Positions 34,917 through 45,759 of a stretch of DNA of 64,000 nt are shown here, piece by piece. Position 1 is the first letter of the stretch. Each line of letters starts with the position of its first letter. The notes beneath the pieces were generated by a model that was given only the letters and a program-made list of their open reading frames with translations, ran no database searches and had not been told where the DNA came from. The DNA comes from Stutzerimonas stutzeri (GTDB lineage: Bacteria > Pseudomonadota > Gammaproteobacteria > Pseudomonadales > Pseudomonadaceae). The translations under genes and the position numbers were made by a program. The stretch spans positions 248,001 through 312,000 of the forward strand of contig NZ_JAGQFP010000001.1 in NCBI RefSeq assembly GCF_019090095.1, in the 5' to 3' direction.

Positions 34917-34976
34917 ACCTGGCCGCGATGACAGTAAACTCCGTTTCCTCTCTGCCTTTCCTCAAAGCTTTCATAG

Positions 34977-36269
<1,293 letters not shown>

Positions 36270-36305
36270 TCAGCGCCGCACGAGATCGTCTTGGGGCGGG
36301 GCGAG

Positions 36306-36331
36306 GCGGTGCGGTGCGGTGCGGTGCGGTG
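36306..36331. repeat. Five-copy GCGGT tandem repeat
   Basis: Five perfect GCGGT units in the serS-cysG gap, 25 bp in total. Its length could vary by slippage. It lies outside both coding regions. Confidence 0.8.
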
Positions 36332-36448
36332 AATCGTCGCCCAGGGGGGCGGTTGTCGGCACTATCCCGACTCCTTGATTATCGACAAGGGCCCGCTCCC
36401 GTGTAGTGGCTGAGATGGCTCAACCTTTCTGGACACCTGGATTCGCTG

Positions 36449-37846
36449 ATGGAATTTCTGCCGCTGTTTCACAATCTCAAGGGTCGCACGGTGCTGGTGG
36501 TCGGCGGGGGTGAGATTGCCTTGCGCAAAGCGCGCCTGCTTTCAGAGGCCGGCGCGGTGTTGCGTGTGGTCGCGCCGCAGATCGAGCCACAGCTGATCGA
36601 GCTGGTCGAGCAAGGAGCAGGGCAGGCGCTGCGGCGCGGGTATGCCCGCGATGACCTGAGCGGCTGCGTTCTGGCGATAGCGGCCACTGACGACGAACCG
36701 TTGAATGCAGAGGTGTCGCACGATGCCAAAGCCCTTGGCATGCCAGTCAACGTAGTGGATTCGCCAGCGCTGTGTACGGTCATTTTCCCTGCAATCGTTG
36801 ACCGCTCGCCGTTGGTGATCGCCGTGTCCAGCGGCGGCGATGCCCCGGTACTGGCACGCCTGATACGTGCGCGTATCGAAACCTGGATTCCGGCGGCCTA
36901 CGGCCAACTGGCCGGTCTGGCAAAGAAATTTCGCAGCCAGGTCAAGGCAGCGCTGGCTGACGTGCAGCAACGCCGCGTTTTCTGGGAGGAGGTTTTCCAG
37001 GGCAACATCGCTGAGCGGGCCATGGCAGGGCAGGTGCATGAGGCCGAGCGACTGCTGCAGGAAAAACTCGCTGGCGCCTCGCCGAAGCGTCTTGGCGAGG
37101 TGTACCTCGTCGGTGCAGGCCCAGGTGACCCGGACCTGTTGACCTTCCGCGCACTGCGTCTGATGCAGCAAGCCGACGTAGTGCTCTACGACCGCTTGGT
37201 CGCTCCGGCCATTCTCGACCTTTGCCGCCGTGACGCCGATCGAGTCTATGTCGGTAAACAGCGCGCCGATCACGCCGTGCCTCAAGAGCAGATCAATCAG
37301 CGCCTGGTGACGCTGGCGTTGCAAGGCAAGCGCGTGTTGCGCCTGAAAGGCGGGGATCCGTTCATCTTTGGGCGCGGCGGTGAAGAGATCGAAGAGTTGG
37401 CGGCCAATGGCATACCGTTCCAGGTCGTTCCGGGCATCACGGCCGCCAGTGGTTGCGCCGCCTACGCGGGAATCCCGCTGACCCACCGAGATCATGCCCA
37501 GTCGGTTCGTTTCGTCACCGGCCATCTGAAGGACGGCAGTTGCGATCTACCCTGGGCGGAATTGGTCGCGCCCGGCCAAACCCTGGTGTTCTACATGGGG
37601 CTGGTGGGGTTGCCCGTCATCTGCCAGCAGTTGATCGCCCATGGCCGCAGTGCCGATACGCCCGCGGCGTTGATCCAGCAGGGCACCACCAACCATCAGC
37701 GGGTGTTCACCGGGACCTTGGCCAATCTGGCCGAGACGGTCGCCAGCGAACAGGTGCAGGCGCCGACGCTGGTGATCGTCGGCGAAGTGGTGCAATTGCG
37801 TGAAAAGCTTGCCTGGTTCGAAGGAGCCGGCACCGCGTCTGAGTGA
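36449..37846 (+). CDS. cysG: Siroheme synthase CysG (trifunctional)
   Basis: A 465-residue fusion. The N-terminal dehydrogenase/ferrochelatase part has the NAD-binding [15 protein letters not shown] (near residue 15). The C-terminal uroporphyrinogen-III methyltransferase has [15 protein letters not shown] (near 215), [14 protein letters not shown] and the [20 protein letters not shown] stretch. It makes siroheme, the cofactor of sulfite and nitrite reductases. It follows serS by 179 bp and probably has its own promoter. Confidence 0.95.
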   Translation: MEFLPLFHNLKGRTVLVVGGGEIALRKARLLSEAGAVLRVVAPQIEPQLIELVEQGAGQALRRGYARDDLSGCVLAIAATDDEPLNAEVSHDAKALGMPVNVVDSPALCTVIFPAIVDRSPLVIAVSSGGDAPVLARLIRARIETWIPAAYGQLAGLAKKFRSQVKAALADVQQRRVFWEEVFQGNIAERAMAGQVHEAERLLQEKLAGASPKRLGEVYLVGAGPGDPDLLTFRALRLMQQADVVLYDRLVAPAILDLCRRDADRVYVGKQRADHAVPQEQINQRLVTLALQGKRVLRLKGGDPFIFGRGGEEIEELAANGIPFQVVPGITAASGCAAYAGIPLTHRDHAQSVRFVTGHLKDGSCDLPWAELVAPGQTLVFYMGLVGLPVICQQLIAHGRSADTPAALIQQGTTNHQRVFTGTLANLAETVASEQVQAPTLVIVGEVVQLREKLAWFEGAGTASE

Positions 37847-37893
37847 TCATGGTGCCGGTGCGGCCAGGGGCGGCGCTACGGCTGATCACCTGC

Positions 37894-38892
37894 TCAGCGT
37901 GAGCAGATTCCCTTCCCCGGCAGGCGGTCGCGATCGTGCGCGCGATCCAGCGCCAGTTCCGGCCCCTTGGGGATGATGCCATTGGCATTGATATGGCGGT
38001 GGCTCGCGTAGTAGTGACTCTTGATATGGGTGAAGTCGACGGTTTCGGCGATTCCGGGCCATTGGTAGAGCTCGCGTAGCCAGTTGGACAGGTTCGGGTA
38101 GTCCTCGATTCGTCTCAGGTTGCACTTGAAATGACCGTGGTAGACAGGATCGAAGCGAATGATCGTGGTGAATAGTCGCCAGTCCGCCTCGGTCAGGTAT
38201 TCACCGGTCAGATAACGCCGTTCGCCGAGGCGCTGCTCCAGCCAGTCAAGCTCAGCGAAGAGCTCATCGAACGCGGTTTCGTAAGCGTCTTGGGTGGTGG
38301 CGAAACCGGCGCGATAGACGCCGTTATTGACGCGCGGATAGATCCGCTCGTTGAGCATGTCGATTTCGGCGCGCAGCGATTCGGGGTACAGGTCCAGCGT
38401 CGAGCCGGTCAACTCGTCGAAGGCGCTGTTGAATATGCGGATCAGCTCAGCGGACTCGTTATTGACGATGCGTTGTTGCTGGCGATCCCAGAGCACCGGC
38501 ACGGTTACCCGTCCGGTGTAATGCCTGTCGTCCTGGGTGTAGCGCTGGTACAGGTACTGCAGGTCGTCCAGCGCGTCGCCGCTTGAGCCGGTTTGGGTGT
38601 CGAACGTCCAACCATGATCGGCCATCAGCCAACTGACCACCGACACGTCGATCAGCGGTTCGAGCTGCTTGAGCTTGCGATAGATCAGGGTGCGGTGTGC
38701 CCAAGGGCAGGCGAGCGATACATAGAGGTGGAAGCGCCCGGCTTGGGCTTTGACGGCCGCTTGGCCGTCCGGACCGGGAGCGCCATCTTTCGTCACCCAG
38801 TCCCGACGTTGCGCCTGCTCGCGCTGGAACTCGCCGTCATCGCTGTTCGCGTACCAACGGTCTTGCCAATGTCCATCGACCAGCAGCCCCAT
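37894..38892 (-). CDS. yqjG: Glutathionyl-hydroquinone reductase (YqjG/ECM4 family)
   Basis: A 332-residue Xi-class glutathione transferase. The catalytic cysteine is Cys62 in SLACPWAHRTLI. The family signature HGWTFD and the later VTVPVLWDRQQQRIVNNESAEIIR-like stretch are present, followed by the all-helical C-terminal domain (from ~170). These enzymes reduce glutathionyl-hydroquinones to hydroquinones using glutathione. Convergent with cysG; ends 47 bp from it. Single gene. Confidence 0.9.
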   Translation of the reverse strand: MGLLVDGHWQDRWYANSDDGEFQREQAQRRDWVTKDGAPGPDGQAAVKAQAGRFHLYVSLACPWAHRTLIYRKLKQLEPLIDVSVVSWLMADHGWTFDTQTGSSGDALDDLQYLYQRYTQDDRHYTGRVTVPVLWDRQQQRIVNNESAELIRIFNSAFDELTGSTLDLYPESLRAEIDMLNERIYPRVNNGVYRAGFATTQDAYETAFDELFAELDWLEQRLGERRYLTGEYLTEADWRLFTTIIRFDPVYHGHFKCNLRRIEDYPNLSNWLRELYQWPGIAETVDFTHIKSHYYASHRHINANGIIPKGPELALDRAHDRDRLPGKGICSR

Positions 38893-38979
38893 ATTTGCCT
38901 CCTCACGCTTTCAGGTTTAGGGGCAGTCTAGAAGGGTTGGTTCGACGGATGTGCCGCAATCACCGGTCAAACCCATCGC

Positions 38980-39963
38980 CTAGCTCGATGGGTTGCGTTG
39001 CGCCCAATACCGCCTTGCCTCGACGAACGCCTGATCGCGCGGGCGCCCCAGGCCTCGCAACGCCAGGGCGATGGTCGCCACTACTGCCAGCTCGCCATAC
39101 GCGTCTTCAGCCGAGCCTTGCCAGACGGCAAGCAACTGCTGCGGATCGAGCTGCACCGGTTTCAGGTGACGCTGCGCCGACAACGCAGGCCAGTCTTCGT
39201 CCCAGGCGTTGCCCGCCTGGGTCCCGTACAGGTGCGCGACGCCATCGGGGTTGACCTCTATTTCGCCGCCTTCACCCTTGATCACGATCGATGTATCGCC
39301 GAGCAGCCGACTGGCTTCGCGATGATTGGCCTGATAGCCGGGGTGGAAGATGCTCTGCAAGCCACAGCGAGCGCCTAGCGGATTGAGAATGCGCGCCAGC
39401 GAATGGATCGGCGAGCGCAGGCCAAGGATGTTGCGCTGGTCGATCATTCGCTGCAGCCCTGGCATCCAGGCAGCAAGGGGCATGAAGGCGAGGTTGTGAC
39501 TGTCCAGCGCCGCTGCGGTGCTTGCCCAATCGTTGCACTGGGCGATTCCCAGCAGCTCGATTTGCTGCTCGGTATAGACGCGTCCTGCGGTGTGAGCGCC
39601 ACCGCCATGCATGAAGATCCGAATGCCTTGTTGCGCCAGGCACTTGGCCGCGAGCAGATACCAGGGCAGGTGACGCTTCTTGCCGGCATAGCTCGGCCAG
39701 TCGATGTCTACCGCGATCTCTGGCGCGTGCAGTCGGGCGCGAACCGCCTCGGTGAAGCCGGCCAGTTCTTCGGCGCTTTCTTCCTTGTGACGCAGCAGCA
39801 TCAGGAAGGCGCCAAGTTGCGTCTCTTCGGTCTTGCCGTCCAGCAGCATGCCCATGGCCTCGCGCGCCTCATCCCGCGTCAGGTCGCGCGCGCCGCGTTT
39901 GCCTTTGCCCAGTATGCGAACAAAGGTCGCGAAGGGGTGTTCGGGTGGAGTAACCAGGCTCAT
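38980..39963 (-). CDS. ybiB: TrpD2/YbiB-family glycosyltransferase-like nucleic-acid-binding protein
   Basis: A 327-residue homologue of anthranilate phosphoribosyltransferase (TrpD) of the TrpD2 type. The fold pattern is clear (DLTRDEAREAMGMLLDGKTEETQLGAFLMLLRHKEE, then GGGAHTAGR and SIHSLARILNPL-like runs), but key PRPP and anthranilate residues are replaced. E. coli YbiB binds DNA and RNA without sequence preference and is SOS-induced. It overlaps tusE by 4 bp, so it is the last cistron of the tus operon; why it travels with tRNA-thiolation genes is unknown. Confidence 0.82.
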   Translation of the reverse strand: MSLVTPPEHPFATFVRILGKGKRGARDLTRDEAREAMGMLLDGKTEETQLGAFLMLLRHKEESAEELAGFTEAVRARLHAPEIAVDIDWPSYAGKKRHLPWYLLAAKCLAQQGIRIFMHGGGAHTAGRVYTEQQIELLGIAQCNDWASTAAALDSHNLAFMPLAAWMPGLQRMIDQRNILGLRSPIHSLARILNPLGARCGLQSIFHPGYQANHREASRLLGDTSIVIKGEGGEIEVNPDGVAHLYGTQAGNAWDEDWPALSAQRHLKPVQLDPQQLLAVWQGSAEDAYGELAVVATIALALRGLGRPRDQAFVEARRYWAQRNPSS

Positions 39964-40295
39964 ATGCAGTTGCTCGGTTTTGGCAGGCCCGCCAGTTTGG
40001 CTGCGAGCTTGGCCGGGGTCCCTTTGAATAGACGATTCAGATGCATGCTATTGCCTTTTTCCGGTCCGAGCTTCAAGGCGGTGTACTTGATCAGCGGGCG
40101 CGTTGCAGGTGACAGCTGAAATTCCTGATAGAACTCGCGCAGCAATCGCAGAATCTCCCAATGCTCAGGCTGCAGGTCGATCCCTTCAGCTTCGGCCAAA
40201 GCCGACGCCACCGGCTCGGTCCAATCGTCGAGGTTGACCAGAAAGCCTTCCGGGTCCACCGCTACACAGCTGCCATTGACCTCCAAGGTATTCAT
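39960..40295 (-). CDS. tusE: Sulfurtransferase TusE (DsrC family)
   Basis: A 111-residue DsrC-family protein. It accepts persulfide sulfur from TusBCD and passes it to MnmA. It contains DPEGFLVNLDDWTEPVASALAE and EHWEILRLLREFYQEFQLSPATRPLIKY. The C-terminal arm ends NCI, giving the single penultimate-type cysteine expected for TusE. The ATG at 40295 gives family length; it overlaps tusB by 4 bp. Confidence 0.92.
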   Translation of the reverse strand: MNTLEVNGSCVAVDPEGFLVNLDDWTEPVASALAEAEGIDLQPEHWEILRLLREFYQEFQLSPATRPLIKYTALKLGPEKGNSMHLNRLFKGTPAKLAAKLAGLPKPSNCI

Positions 40296-40594
40296 AGCCA
40301 GGCGTTGGTCCGCGCATAACGGCAGCAGAGCGCCACGAAGCCGGCATAGTCGACCGCCTGTAGCCGCGATGGCAGCGCGTCGAGGCCGCGGGCATCGAGG
40401 TCTTCCTCCAGGGCGAACAAGGCGATACCGGCGGGCAACCGTTCCAGCGTCTGGCGTTGATCCGTGCCGTCCTGTACGGCATACACCGCATCGCCACAAA
40501 GCAGGAGTGCGTCGTCGGCAGCCAAGAGACGCAGGCAGCTGGCCAGGCGGCTATCGGCAAAGGGGGAATGGGAGAGCAGGTGCAAGGTGGCCAT
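40292..40594 (-). CDS. tusB: Sulfur relay protein TusB (DsrH family)
   Basis: A 100-residue small protein (MATLHLLSHSPFADSRLASC...) of the DsrH/TusB type. It forms a (TusBCD)2 heterohexamer that takes sulfur from TusA and gives it to TusE for 2-thiouridine synthesis. It touches tusC by one base and tusE by four, so translation is coupled through the operon. Confidence 0.9.
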   Translation of the reverse strand: MATLHLLSHSPFADSRLASCLRLLAADDALLLCGDAVYAVQDGTDQRQTLERLPAGIALFALEEDLDARGLDALPSRLQAVDYAGFVALCCRYARTNAWL

Positions 40595-40953
40595 CAGAGG
40601 GTAATCACGTGGTCGTAGCGGTTGATCAGGTCGCCGAGGCCGGCATCGTCCAGCAGCTTCACCGGGAGCGAGAGCGAGGTGTGCTTCAGTCCGCGTTCGT
40701 CGAGGCTGCTTTGTGCGGCGAACAATGCCTCGATCCCAAACATGGGCAGCGCCTGGAGATTTGCCGTGAGGTCCTTCTGTTGCAGCCGATTGGCCTGCTG
40801 CTCAGCGGCCAGCTGGAATACGCCGTCGTCGAGAAACAGCATGGCGAGCGGTAGTTCGAACGCCCCGCCAGCCAGAACGATATCCAGCGCTTCTCTTGCC
40901 GATGGACCGGACCAGGGTGCCTGACGGCTAATGATCAACATCGAACGTGCCAT
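40594..40953 (-). CDS. tusC: Sulfur relay protein TusC (DsrF family)
   Basis: A 119-residue member of the DsrE/F superfamily: MLIISRQAPWSGPSAREALDIVLAGGAFELPLAMLFLDDGV is the typical N-terminus. A structural subunit of TusBCD. I chose the ATG at 40953, which overlaps the tusD stop by one base (TGATG); a TTG three bases upstream is less likely. Confidence 0.9.
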   Translation of the reverse strand: MARSMLIISRQAPWSGPSAREALDIVLAGGAFELPLAMLFLDDGVFQLAAEQQANRLQQKDLTANLQALPMFGIEALFAAQSSLDERGLKHTSLSLPVKLLDDAGLGDLINRYDHVITL

Positions 40954-41345
40954 CAATGCCCTCCAAAGCAGACCAGCCGGTCGGCCTGCTGGCTGGCTTC
41001 ATGCAATTGACCCAGCCCCGAAAGTTCCCAGCCCTCCGCGAGGTTGGCAGCAGGGCGCTGATACCGTTTGGCCTCTTGCGCGTCGAGCACGCCACGCCGT
41101 AATCCGGCGGCAATGCAGACGACACCGTCAAGGCCGTGTTGGTTGATCAGGTCGCGCCATTGCGCAGCAACGTCCAGTTCATCCTGAGCGCTCACGGCAT
41201 TGGCCGACGCGCTATGCACGCCATCCTGGTAGAGGAACAGGCGGACGATTTCATGTCCGCTGTCCAATACGGCTTCGGCGAAGCGCAGGGCGCGCCTCGA
41301 TGCAGGGGAGTGGGGGGGCTCGAACAGGGCTATCACAAACTTCAT
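40953..41345 (-). CDS. tusD: Sulfur relay protein TusD (DsrE family)
   Basis: A 130-residue catalytic subunit of TusBCD. The active cysteine is in GVVCIAAGLRRGV (residue ~76), followed by a second cysteine near the C-terminus (LVCFGGH). It carries the persulfide in the TusA-to-TusE transfer that supplies MnmA. First gene of the tusDCBE-ybiB operon; yccA lies upstream on the same strand but is separated by a terminator. Confidence 0.92.
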   Translation of the reverse strand: MKFVIALFEPPHSPASRRALRFAEAVLDSGHEIVRLFLYQDGVHSASANAVSAQDELDVAAQWRDLINQHGLDGVVCIAAGLRRGVLDAQEAKRYQRPAANLAEGWELSGLGQLHEASQQADRLVCFGGH

Positions 41346-41393
41346 AAGTCACCGAATCATCAGTGCGCGACATGATACGCCAGCTGCAAAAAC

Positions 41394-41420
41394 GAAAAAG
41401 CCCGCCGAAGCGGGCTTTTC
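41394..41420 (-). terminator. Terminator after yccA with UUCG loop
   Basis: On the minus strand AGCCCGC pairs with GCGGGCT around TTCG, a classic stable tetraloop, followed by T4-5. Confidence 0.9.
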
Positions 41421-41432
41421 TAACCGTAGCGG

Positions 41433-42098
41433 TCAGTCGTCGCCCATGATCCCCATCAGCTGCAACAGGCTGATGAACAGGTTGTACAGCGACACGTACA
41501 GACCGATGGTGGCCATGATGTAGTTGCGTTCGCCGCCATGGATGATCGCGCCGGTCTGGAACAGGATGCAGGCCGACGAGAACAGCACGAAGCCGGCGCT
41601 GATTGCCAACTGCAGGCCGCTGATCTGGAAGAAGAACCCGGCAACCATCGCGCCCAGCAGGACGAAGAAGCCCGCGGTAATGAAGCCACTGAGGAAGCTC
41701 ATGTCCTTACGTGTGATCAGCACGAAGGCTGACAGGCCGAAGAACACCAGGGCAGTCATCGACAACGCCGAGGCAATCAACTCGCCGCCGTTGGCGGTAC
41801 CCAGGTACATGTTGAGGATTGGCCCCAACGTATAGCCCATGAAACCGGTCAGGGCGAAGGTCGAAACCAGACCCCACACGGAATTGCGCAGTTTGACCGT
41901 CAGGAAGAACAGACCATAGAAGCCGACCAGCACCACGAAGATGTTCGGGTAGGCTGCGTTGGCCTGCATGGCCATATAGGCGACGAACGCACTGAAGGCC
42001 AGCGTAATGGCGAGAAGCCCGTAAGTGTTGCGCAGAACGCGACTGACTTCCTTCTGTTCAACCTGCGTGTGCGTGGATGCGTACTGTTGCCTGAGCAT
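41433..42098 (-). CDS. yccA: Bax inhibitor-1 family membrane protein YccA
   Basis: A 221-residue protein with seven hydrophobic helices and the BI-1 family ending [37 protein letters not shown], which has the conserved acidic residues. E. coli YccA interacts with and inhibits the FtsH protease. The ATG at 42098 has CAGGAG upstream; the open frame runs much further back (across the tRNA), which is not coding. Its neighbours are the tus operon and tRNA-Ser. Confidence 0.92.
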   Translation of the reverse strand: MLRQQYASTHTQVEQKEVSRVLRNTYGLLAITLAFSAFVAYMAMQANAAYPNIFVVLVGFYGLFFLTVKLRNSVWGLVSTFALTGFMGYTLGPILNMYLGTANGGELIASALSMTALVFFGLSAFVLITRKDMSFLSGFITAGFFVLLGAMVAGFFFQISGLQLAISAGFVLFSSACILFQTGAIIHGGERNYIMATIGLYVSLYNLFISLLQLMGIMGDD

Positions 42099-42181
42099 GG
42101 CGACACTCCTGTAGATGGGTTCAGCCTTTAACGAACTGGCTCGATCATAACAGAGCTTTCGTTTCGTCCTAATAACAGAGT

Positions 42182-42209
42182 TTGACAGTGTGTTTCGTTC
42201 GGGTACTAT
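42182..42209 (+). promoter_or_regulatory. tRNA-Ser promoter
   Basis: Perfect -35 TTGACA (42182-42187), 16-bp spacer, -10 TACTAT (42204-42209), then a GC-rich discriminator (GGCGGCCGC) ahead of the mature tRNA at 42226. The discriminator suggests stringent control. Confidence 0.75.
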
Positions 42210-42225
42210 GGCGGCCGCTCTCTGC

Positions 42226-42315
42226 GGAGGAGTGGCAGAGCGGTTGAATGCAACGGTCTTGAAAACCGTCGAAGGGGAAACTCTTCCGTGAGTTCGAATC
42301 TCACCTCCTCCGCCA
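42226..42315 (+). tRNA. tRNA-Ser(UGA)
   Basis: A 90-nt class II tRNA. The acceptor GGAGGAG pairs with CTCCTCC (42305-42311), discriminator G and an encoded CCA follow. The anticodon loop CTTGAAA gives anticodon TGA. A long variable arm (GAAGGGGAAACTCTTC) and GTTCGAATC in the T loop are present. It reads UCA and other UCN codons. Confidence 0.95.
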
Positions 42316-42326
42316 TATTGCAGACC

Positions 42327-42351
42327 GAAGGCCCCGGATTCCGGGGCCTTC
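42327..42351 (+). terminator. Hairpin terminator after tRNA-Ser
   Basis: GAAGGCCCCGG (42327-42337) pairs with CCGGGGCCTTC (42341-42351) around ATT; only a weak T-rich run follows. Confidence 0.65.
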
Positions 42352-42474
42352 GTCGTTTCATGGATGACAAATCGCGGGTCGGAGGTCCAGGCTTCCGATC
42401 CACGAAGCGTTTGTTGGCCAGGCGGCAGGTACGCTTGGCTGTCAGATTGTCCGCTCAGACAAAGGAATTGTCGG

Positions 42475-42777
42475 ATGACCCGGATCAGGCTGCCTGAGGC
42501 GTTGGCGCTCGTGCAGGAACATTTCAAGCCATTGCGGTTCTGCGCCACGATGGATTCTCCCCAGACCATCCAGGCGATGCTGCTCGACGAGCTGACCGGC
42601 GAATCGCTGGTCCTTCCCGGGCTGCCTTGTGGCGTATCGGTTACCCGGGCTCAGCTGGCCACGCTCGTCAGCGTGATCGAACTCGACGTGGCCGCCGTGA
42701 GACCGGCTCTGTTCGAGCGCATGAGCAGGCAACAGCCCGCCGATCTGCGCCCGTCAGGCCACCGACGCAGTGCGTGA
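42475..42777 (+). CDS. DUF1652-like small protein
   Basis: A 100-residue protein; the pattern [19 protein letters not shown]...[18 protein letters not shown]...[12 protein letters not shown] resembles the DUF1652 family, common in Pseudomonas and of unknown function. The ATG at 42475 has AAAGGA 8 bases upstream; an earlier ATG at 42364 lies next to the tRNA terminator and adds a non-conserved stretch. The last 24 bp overlap the 3' end of dppF on the other strand. No membrane segment or signal peptide. Confidence 0.6.
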   Translation: MTRIRLPEALALVQEHFKPLRFCATMDSPQTIQAMLLDELTGESLVLPGLPCGVSVTRAQLATLVSVIELDVAAVRPALFERMSRQQPADLRPSGHRRSA

Positions 42778-43767
42778 AGGTTCACCGACCTGCTCGGCGT
42801 AATGGCAGGCCACCAGCCGGTCGTCCAATGGCCGGAAGGCCGGCACTTCCGCGCTGCAGCGTTCGGTGGCGTGCGGGCAGCGGGTATGGAAGGGGCAGCC
42901 GCCGGGCGGATCGAGCGGGTTGGGCAGTTCGCCACTGACGCGGACCTTCGGTCGTGCGGTGTCGGGTCGGATGCTGGGGGTCGCCGCGAGCAATACCTGG
43001 GTATAAGGATGCAGGGGACGGGTGTAGATCAGCTCGGCCGGGCCCATCTCCATCGGGCTGCCGAAGTGCATCACCAGCACCTTGTCGGCCACATGGCGGA
43101 CCACCGCCAGATCGTGGGAGATGAAGACGTAACCGGCGTTGAACTGCTCCTGCAGGTCCATGAACAGGTTCAGCACCTGGGCCTGGATCGAGACATCCAG
43201 CGCCGACGTCGGCTCGTCGGCAATCAGCACCTTGGGGTTGAGCATCATGGCGCGCGCCAGGGCGATACGTTGGCGCTGGCCGCCGGAGAACATATGCGGA
43301 TAGCGTTGGTAGTGCTCGGGTCGCAGGCCGACCTGTTGCATCATCGCCTGCACCCGCTCACGGCGTTCGCTGCGTGACAGTCCGGTATTGATGACCAGCG
43401 GTTCGGCCAGCTGGTCACCGATCTTTTGCCTTGGATTGAGTGACGCGTAGGGGTTCTGGAAGACCATCTGCACGTCGCGGCGCAGCTGCTTGCGCTGGGC
43501 CTTGTCGGCGCCTGCGACTTCCTGCCCGGCGATCTGCAGCGAACCGGAAGTCGGCTCCTCGATAAGCGTCAACGCGCGCGCAAGAGTGGACTTTCCGCAG
43601 CCAGATTCGCCTACCACGGCAAGGGTTTCTCCGGCCGCCAGTTCGAAAGACACGCCATTGAGCGCTCGTACAGTGGCGTGTGGTTTGAATAGCCCACGCG
43701 AGATCTCATAGTGGCGGGTCAGCTCACGTGCCGACAGCACGCTGCCTGTCGCTACCTCAATAGACAT
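42754..43767 (-). CDS. dppF: Dipeptide ABC transporter ATP-binding protein DppF
   Basis: A 337-residue ABC ATPase. Walker [10 protein letters not shown] (near residue 53), signature [14 protein letters not shown], Walker [13 protein letters not shown], and the C-terminal oligopeptide-transporter domain with a [10 protein letters not shown] cysteine cluster that in relatives holds an Fe-S centre. It pairs with DppD to power import through DppBC. GGAGA precedes the ATG. It overlaps dppD by 11 bp and is the last gene of the operon. Confidence 0.92.
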   Translation of the reverse strand: MSIEVATGSVLSARELTRHYEISRGLFKPHATVRALNGVSFELAAGETLAVVGESGCGKSTLARALTLIEEPTSGSLQIAGQEVAGADKAQRKQLRRDVQMVFQNPYASLNPRQKIGDQLAEPLVINTGLSRSERRERVQAMMQQVGLRPEHYQRYPHMFSGGQRQRIALARAMMLNPKVLIADEPTSALDVSIQAQVLNLFMDLQEQFNAGYVFISHDLAVVRHVADKVLVMHFGSPMEMGPAELIYTRPLHPYTQVLLAATPSIRPDTARPKVRVSGELPNPLDPPGGCPFHTRCPHATERCSAEVPAFRPLDDRLVACHYAEQVGEPSRTASVA

Positions 43768-44785
43768 GTTGTTCTCCGGGTCGCTGGCTCGGACGTTGCG
43801 CTGCTGGCCGCACGTCGGGTGCTTCGCCAGCTGTCATGTTGCGCGGGAAAAAGCAGCGCACTTCACCGCGGTCGTAAGGCTCGAGCGCCGGTCGTTCAGC
43901 ACATCGTGGCTGGGCATAAGGACAGCGTGGTGAAAGCAGGCAGCCGGCTGGTCGGTCGTAGCGGCCGGGCACGATACCTGGCAGCGTCGTCAGTCGGCGG
44001 TTGTTGGATTGTTCTGGGATCGAGGCCAGCAGCGCTTCGGTATAAGGGTGAGCCGGGGCCTCGAAAAGCGCCGGCACACGACCGGTTTCCACAGCCTGAC
44101 CGGCATACATCACACAGACCCGCTGGGCGGTTTCGGCCACGACGGCCAGATCGTGGGTAATCAGGATCAGCGCCATGTTCTGATCGCGCTGCAGGCTCAG
44201 CAGCAATTCCATGATCTGCGCCTGGATGGTCACGTCGAGTGCCGTGGTGGGCTCGTCGGCAATCAGCAGCTGCGGCTCACCGGCGATGGCCATGGCGATG
44301 GCCACGCGCTGGCTCATGCCACCCGAGAGCTGATGCGGATAGGCATCGAGGCGATTGGCTGCGCCTGGGATTTCGACGCGCTCGAGCAGCTCCAGTGCGC
44401 GCTGCCGAGCGGCCTTGCCCTTGAGCCCCAGGTGCTGACGCAGCACTTCCTCAATCTGGAACCCCACCGTGTAGCTGGGGTTGAGCGCTGTCATCGGATC
44501 CTGGAACACCATGGCCAGGTCCTTGCCGATTACGCGTCGGCGCTGGCGCCCCTTCAGGGTCAACAGATCATGATCGGCGAACTGGAGGCGCTCAGCGGTA
44601 ACTTTGCCTGGCGGGTCGACCAGGCCCATCAGCGCCATCATCGTGACGGATTTGCCCGAACCGGATTCGCCGACGATGGCCAGCACTTCGCCACGTTCGA
44701 CACGCAGGTCGAGCCCGTCGACCACAGGCGGCGCGCCGGCGTCCCCAAAGCGTACGGAGAGATTCTGGATTTCCAGGAGACTCAT
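43757..44785 (-). CDS. dppD: Dipeptide ABC transporter ATP-binding protein DppD
   Basis: A 342-residue ABC ATPase: Walker A GESGSGKS (near residue 40), signature [14 protein letters not shown], Walker [13 protein letters not shown], and the C-terminal cluster [14 protein letters not shown]. Partner of DppF. The tail beyond ~residue 318 is longer than usual and low in complexity, running over the dppF start. It follows dppC by 49 bp. Confidence 0.92.
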   Translation of the reverse strand: MSLLEIQNLSVRFGDAGAPPVVDGLDLRVERGEVLAIVGESGSGKSVTMMALMGLVDPPGKVTAERLQFADHDLLTLKGRQRRRVIGKDLAMVFQDPMTALNPSYTVGFQIEEVLRQHLGLKGKAARQRALELLERVEIPGAANRLDAYPHQLSGGMSQRVAIAMAIAGEPQLLIADEPTTALDVTIQAQIMELLLSLQRDQNMALILITHDLAVVAETAQRVCVMYAGQAVETGRVPALFEAPAHPYTEALLASIPEQSNNRRLTTLPGIVPGRYDRPAGCLLSPRCPYAQPRCAERPALEPYDRGEVRCFFPRNMTAGEAPDVRPAAQRPSQRPGEQHVY

Positions 44786-44834
44786 GGGCGGATCTCCCTA
44801 TGCAGTGTTCTTGGATAACGCATCGATGAGCTCC

Positions 44835-45746
44835 TCAGGTGGCGTTCTTGAGCTTCGGATCCAGCGCGTCGCGCAGGCCGTCGCCAAGCAGGTTGATCGC
44901 CAGCACGCTGAGCAGAATCGCCAGGCCGGGCAGCGAAACCACCCACCAGGCGCGCTCGATATAGTCGCGCGCCGATGCCAGCATCGTGCCCCATTCCGGG
45001 GTAGGCGGCTGTACGCCGAGGCCAAGAAAACCCAGCGCAGCCGCATCCAGGATCGCCGAGGAGAAACTCAAGGTCGCCTGCACGATCAGCGGCGCCATGC
45101 AGTTGGGCAACACGCTGATGAACATCAGCCGGAGCGTGCCGGCGCCCGCCAGCCGGGATGCGGTGACGTAGTCGCGGTTGAGCTCGGTCATGACGGCTGC
45201 ACGGGTCAGACGCACGTAGGAGGGCAGCGACACGATGGCGATGGCGAAAATGGTGTTGATCAGGCCGGGCCCGAGAATCGCCACGATGGCCACTGCCAGC
45301 AGCAGCGAAGGCAGCGCGAGCATGATGTCCATCAAACGCATGATGAACGGCCCCATTGCGGTGGGCGAAAAACCGGCCATCAGCCCGAGCAGGATGCCTG
45401 GGATCAGCGAGAAGACGACCGAAGCCAGGCCGATCAGCAGGGACAGGCGTGCGCCGTGGATCAGGCGGGACAACATATCCCGTCCCAGCTCGTCGGTGCC
45501 CAGAAGAAATTGCGCTGTGCCCGCGTCCTGCCATGCGGGCGGCGTGAGCAGGAAGTCACGGAACTGTTCGGTGGGGTTATGGGGCGCCAGCACAGGCGCG
45601 AACAAGGCGCAGACGATCAGCAATACCATGAAGATCAGGCCGCCCAGCGCGCCTTTGTTGCGGCAAAAGGCGCTCCAGAATTCTCGCAGTGGGGATGGGT
45701 AGTAGGGCGTCGGCTCGGCGACCGGCAGGGTATCGACGTTATTCAT
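44835..45746 (-). CDS. dppC: Dipeptide ABC transporter permease DppC
   Basis: A 303-residue inner-membrane permease. The N-terminal helix (about residues 28-50) is followed by the transport domain with the cytoplasmic EAA loop in YVTASRLAGAGTLRLMFISVLPN. It forms the channel with DppB. 13 bp after dppB, same operon. Confidence 0.92.
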   Translation of the reverse strand: MNNVDTLPVAEPTPYYPSPLREFWSAFCRNKGALGGLIFMVLLIVCALFAPVLAPHNPTEQFRDFLLTPPAWQDAGTAQFLLGTDELGRDMLSRLIHGARLSLLIGLASVVFSLIPGILLGLMAGFSPTAMGPFIMRLMDIMLALPSLLLAVAIVAILGPGLINTIFAIAIVSLPSYVRLTRAAVMTELNRDYVTASRLAGAGTLRLMFISVLPNCMAPLIVQATLSFSSAILDAAALGFLGLGVQPPTPEWGTMLASARDYIERAWWVVSLPGLAILLSVLAINLLGDGLRDALDPKLKNAT

Positions 45747-45759
45747 GTGCCCGGCCTCC

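Noticed and set aside
36306..36331. GCGGT repeats as a regulatory array
   Set aside because: Very short, simple and without dyad symmetry; more likely slippage than a set of binding sites.
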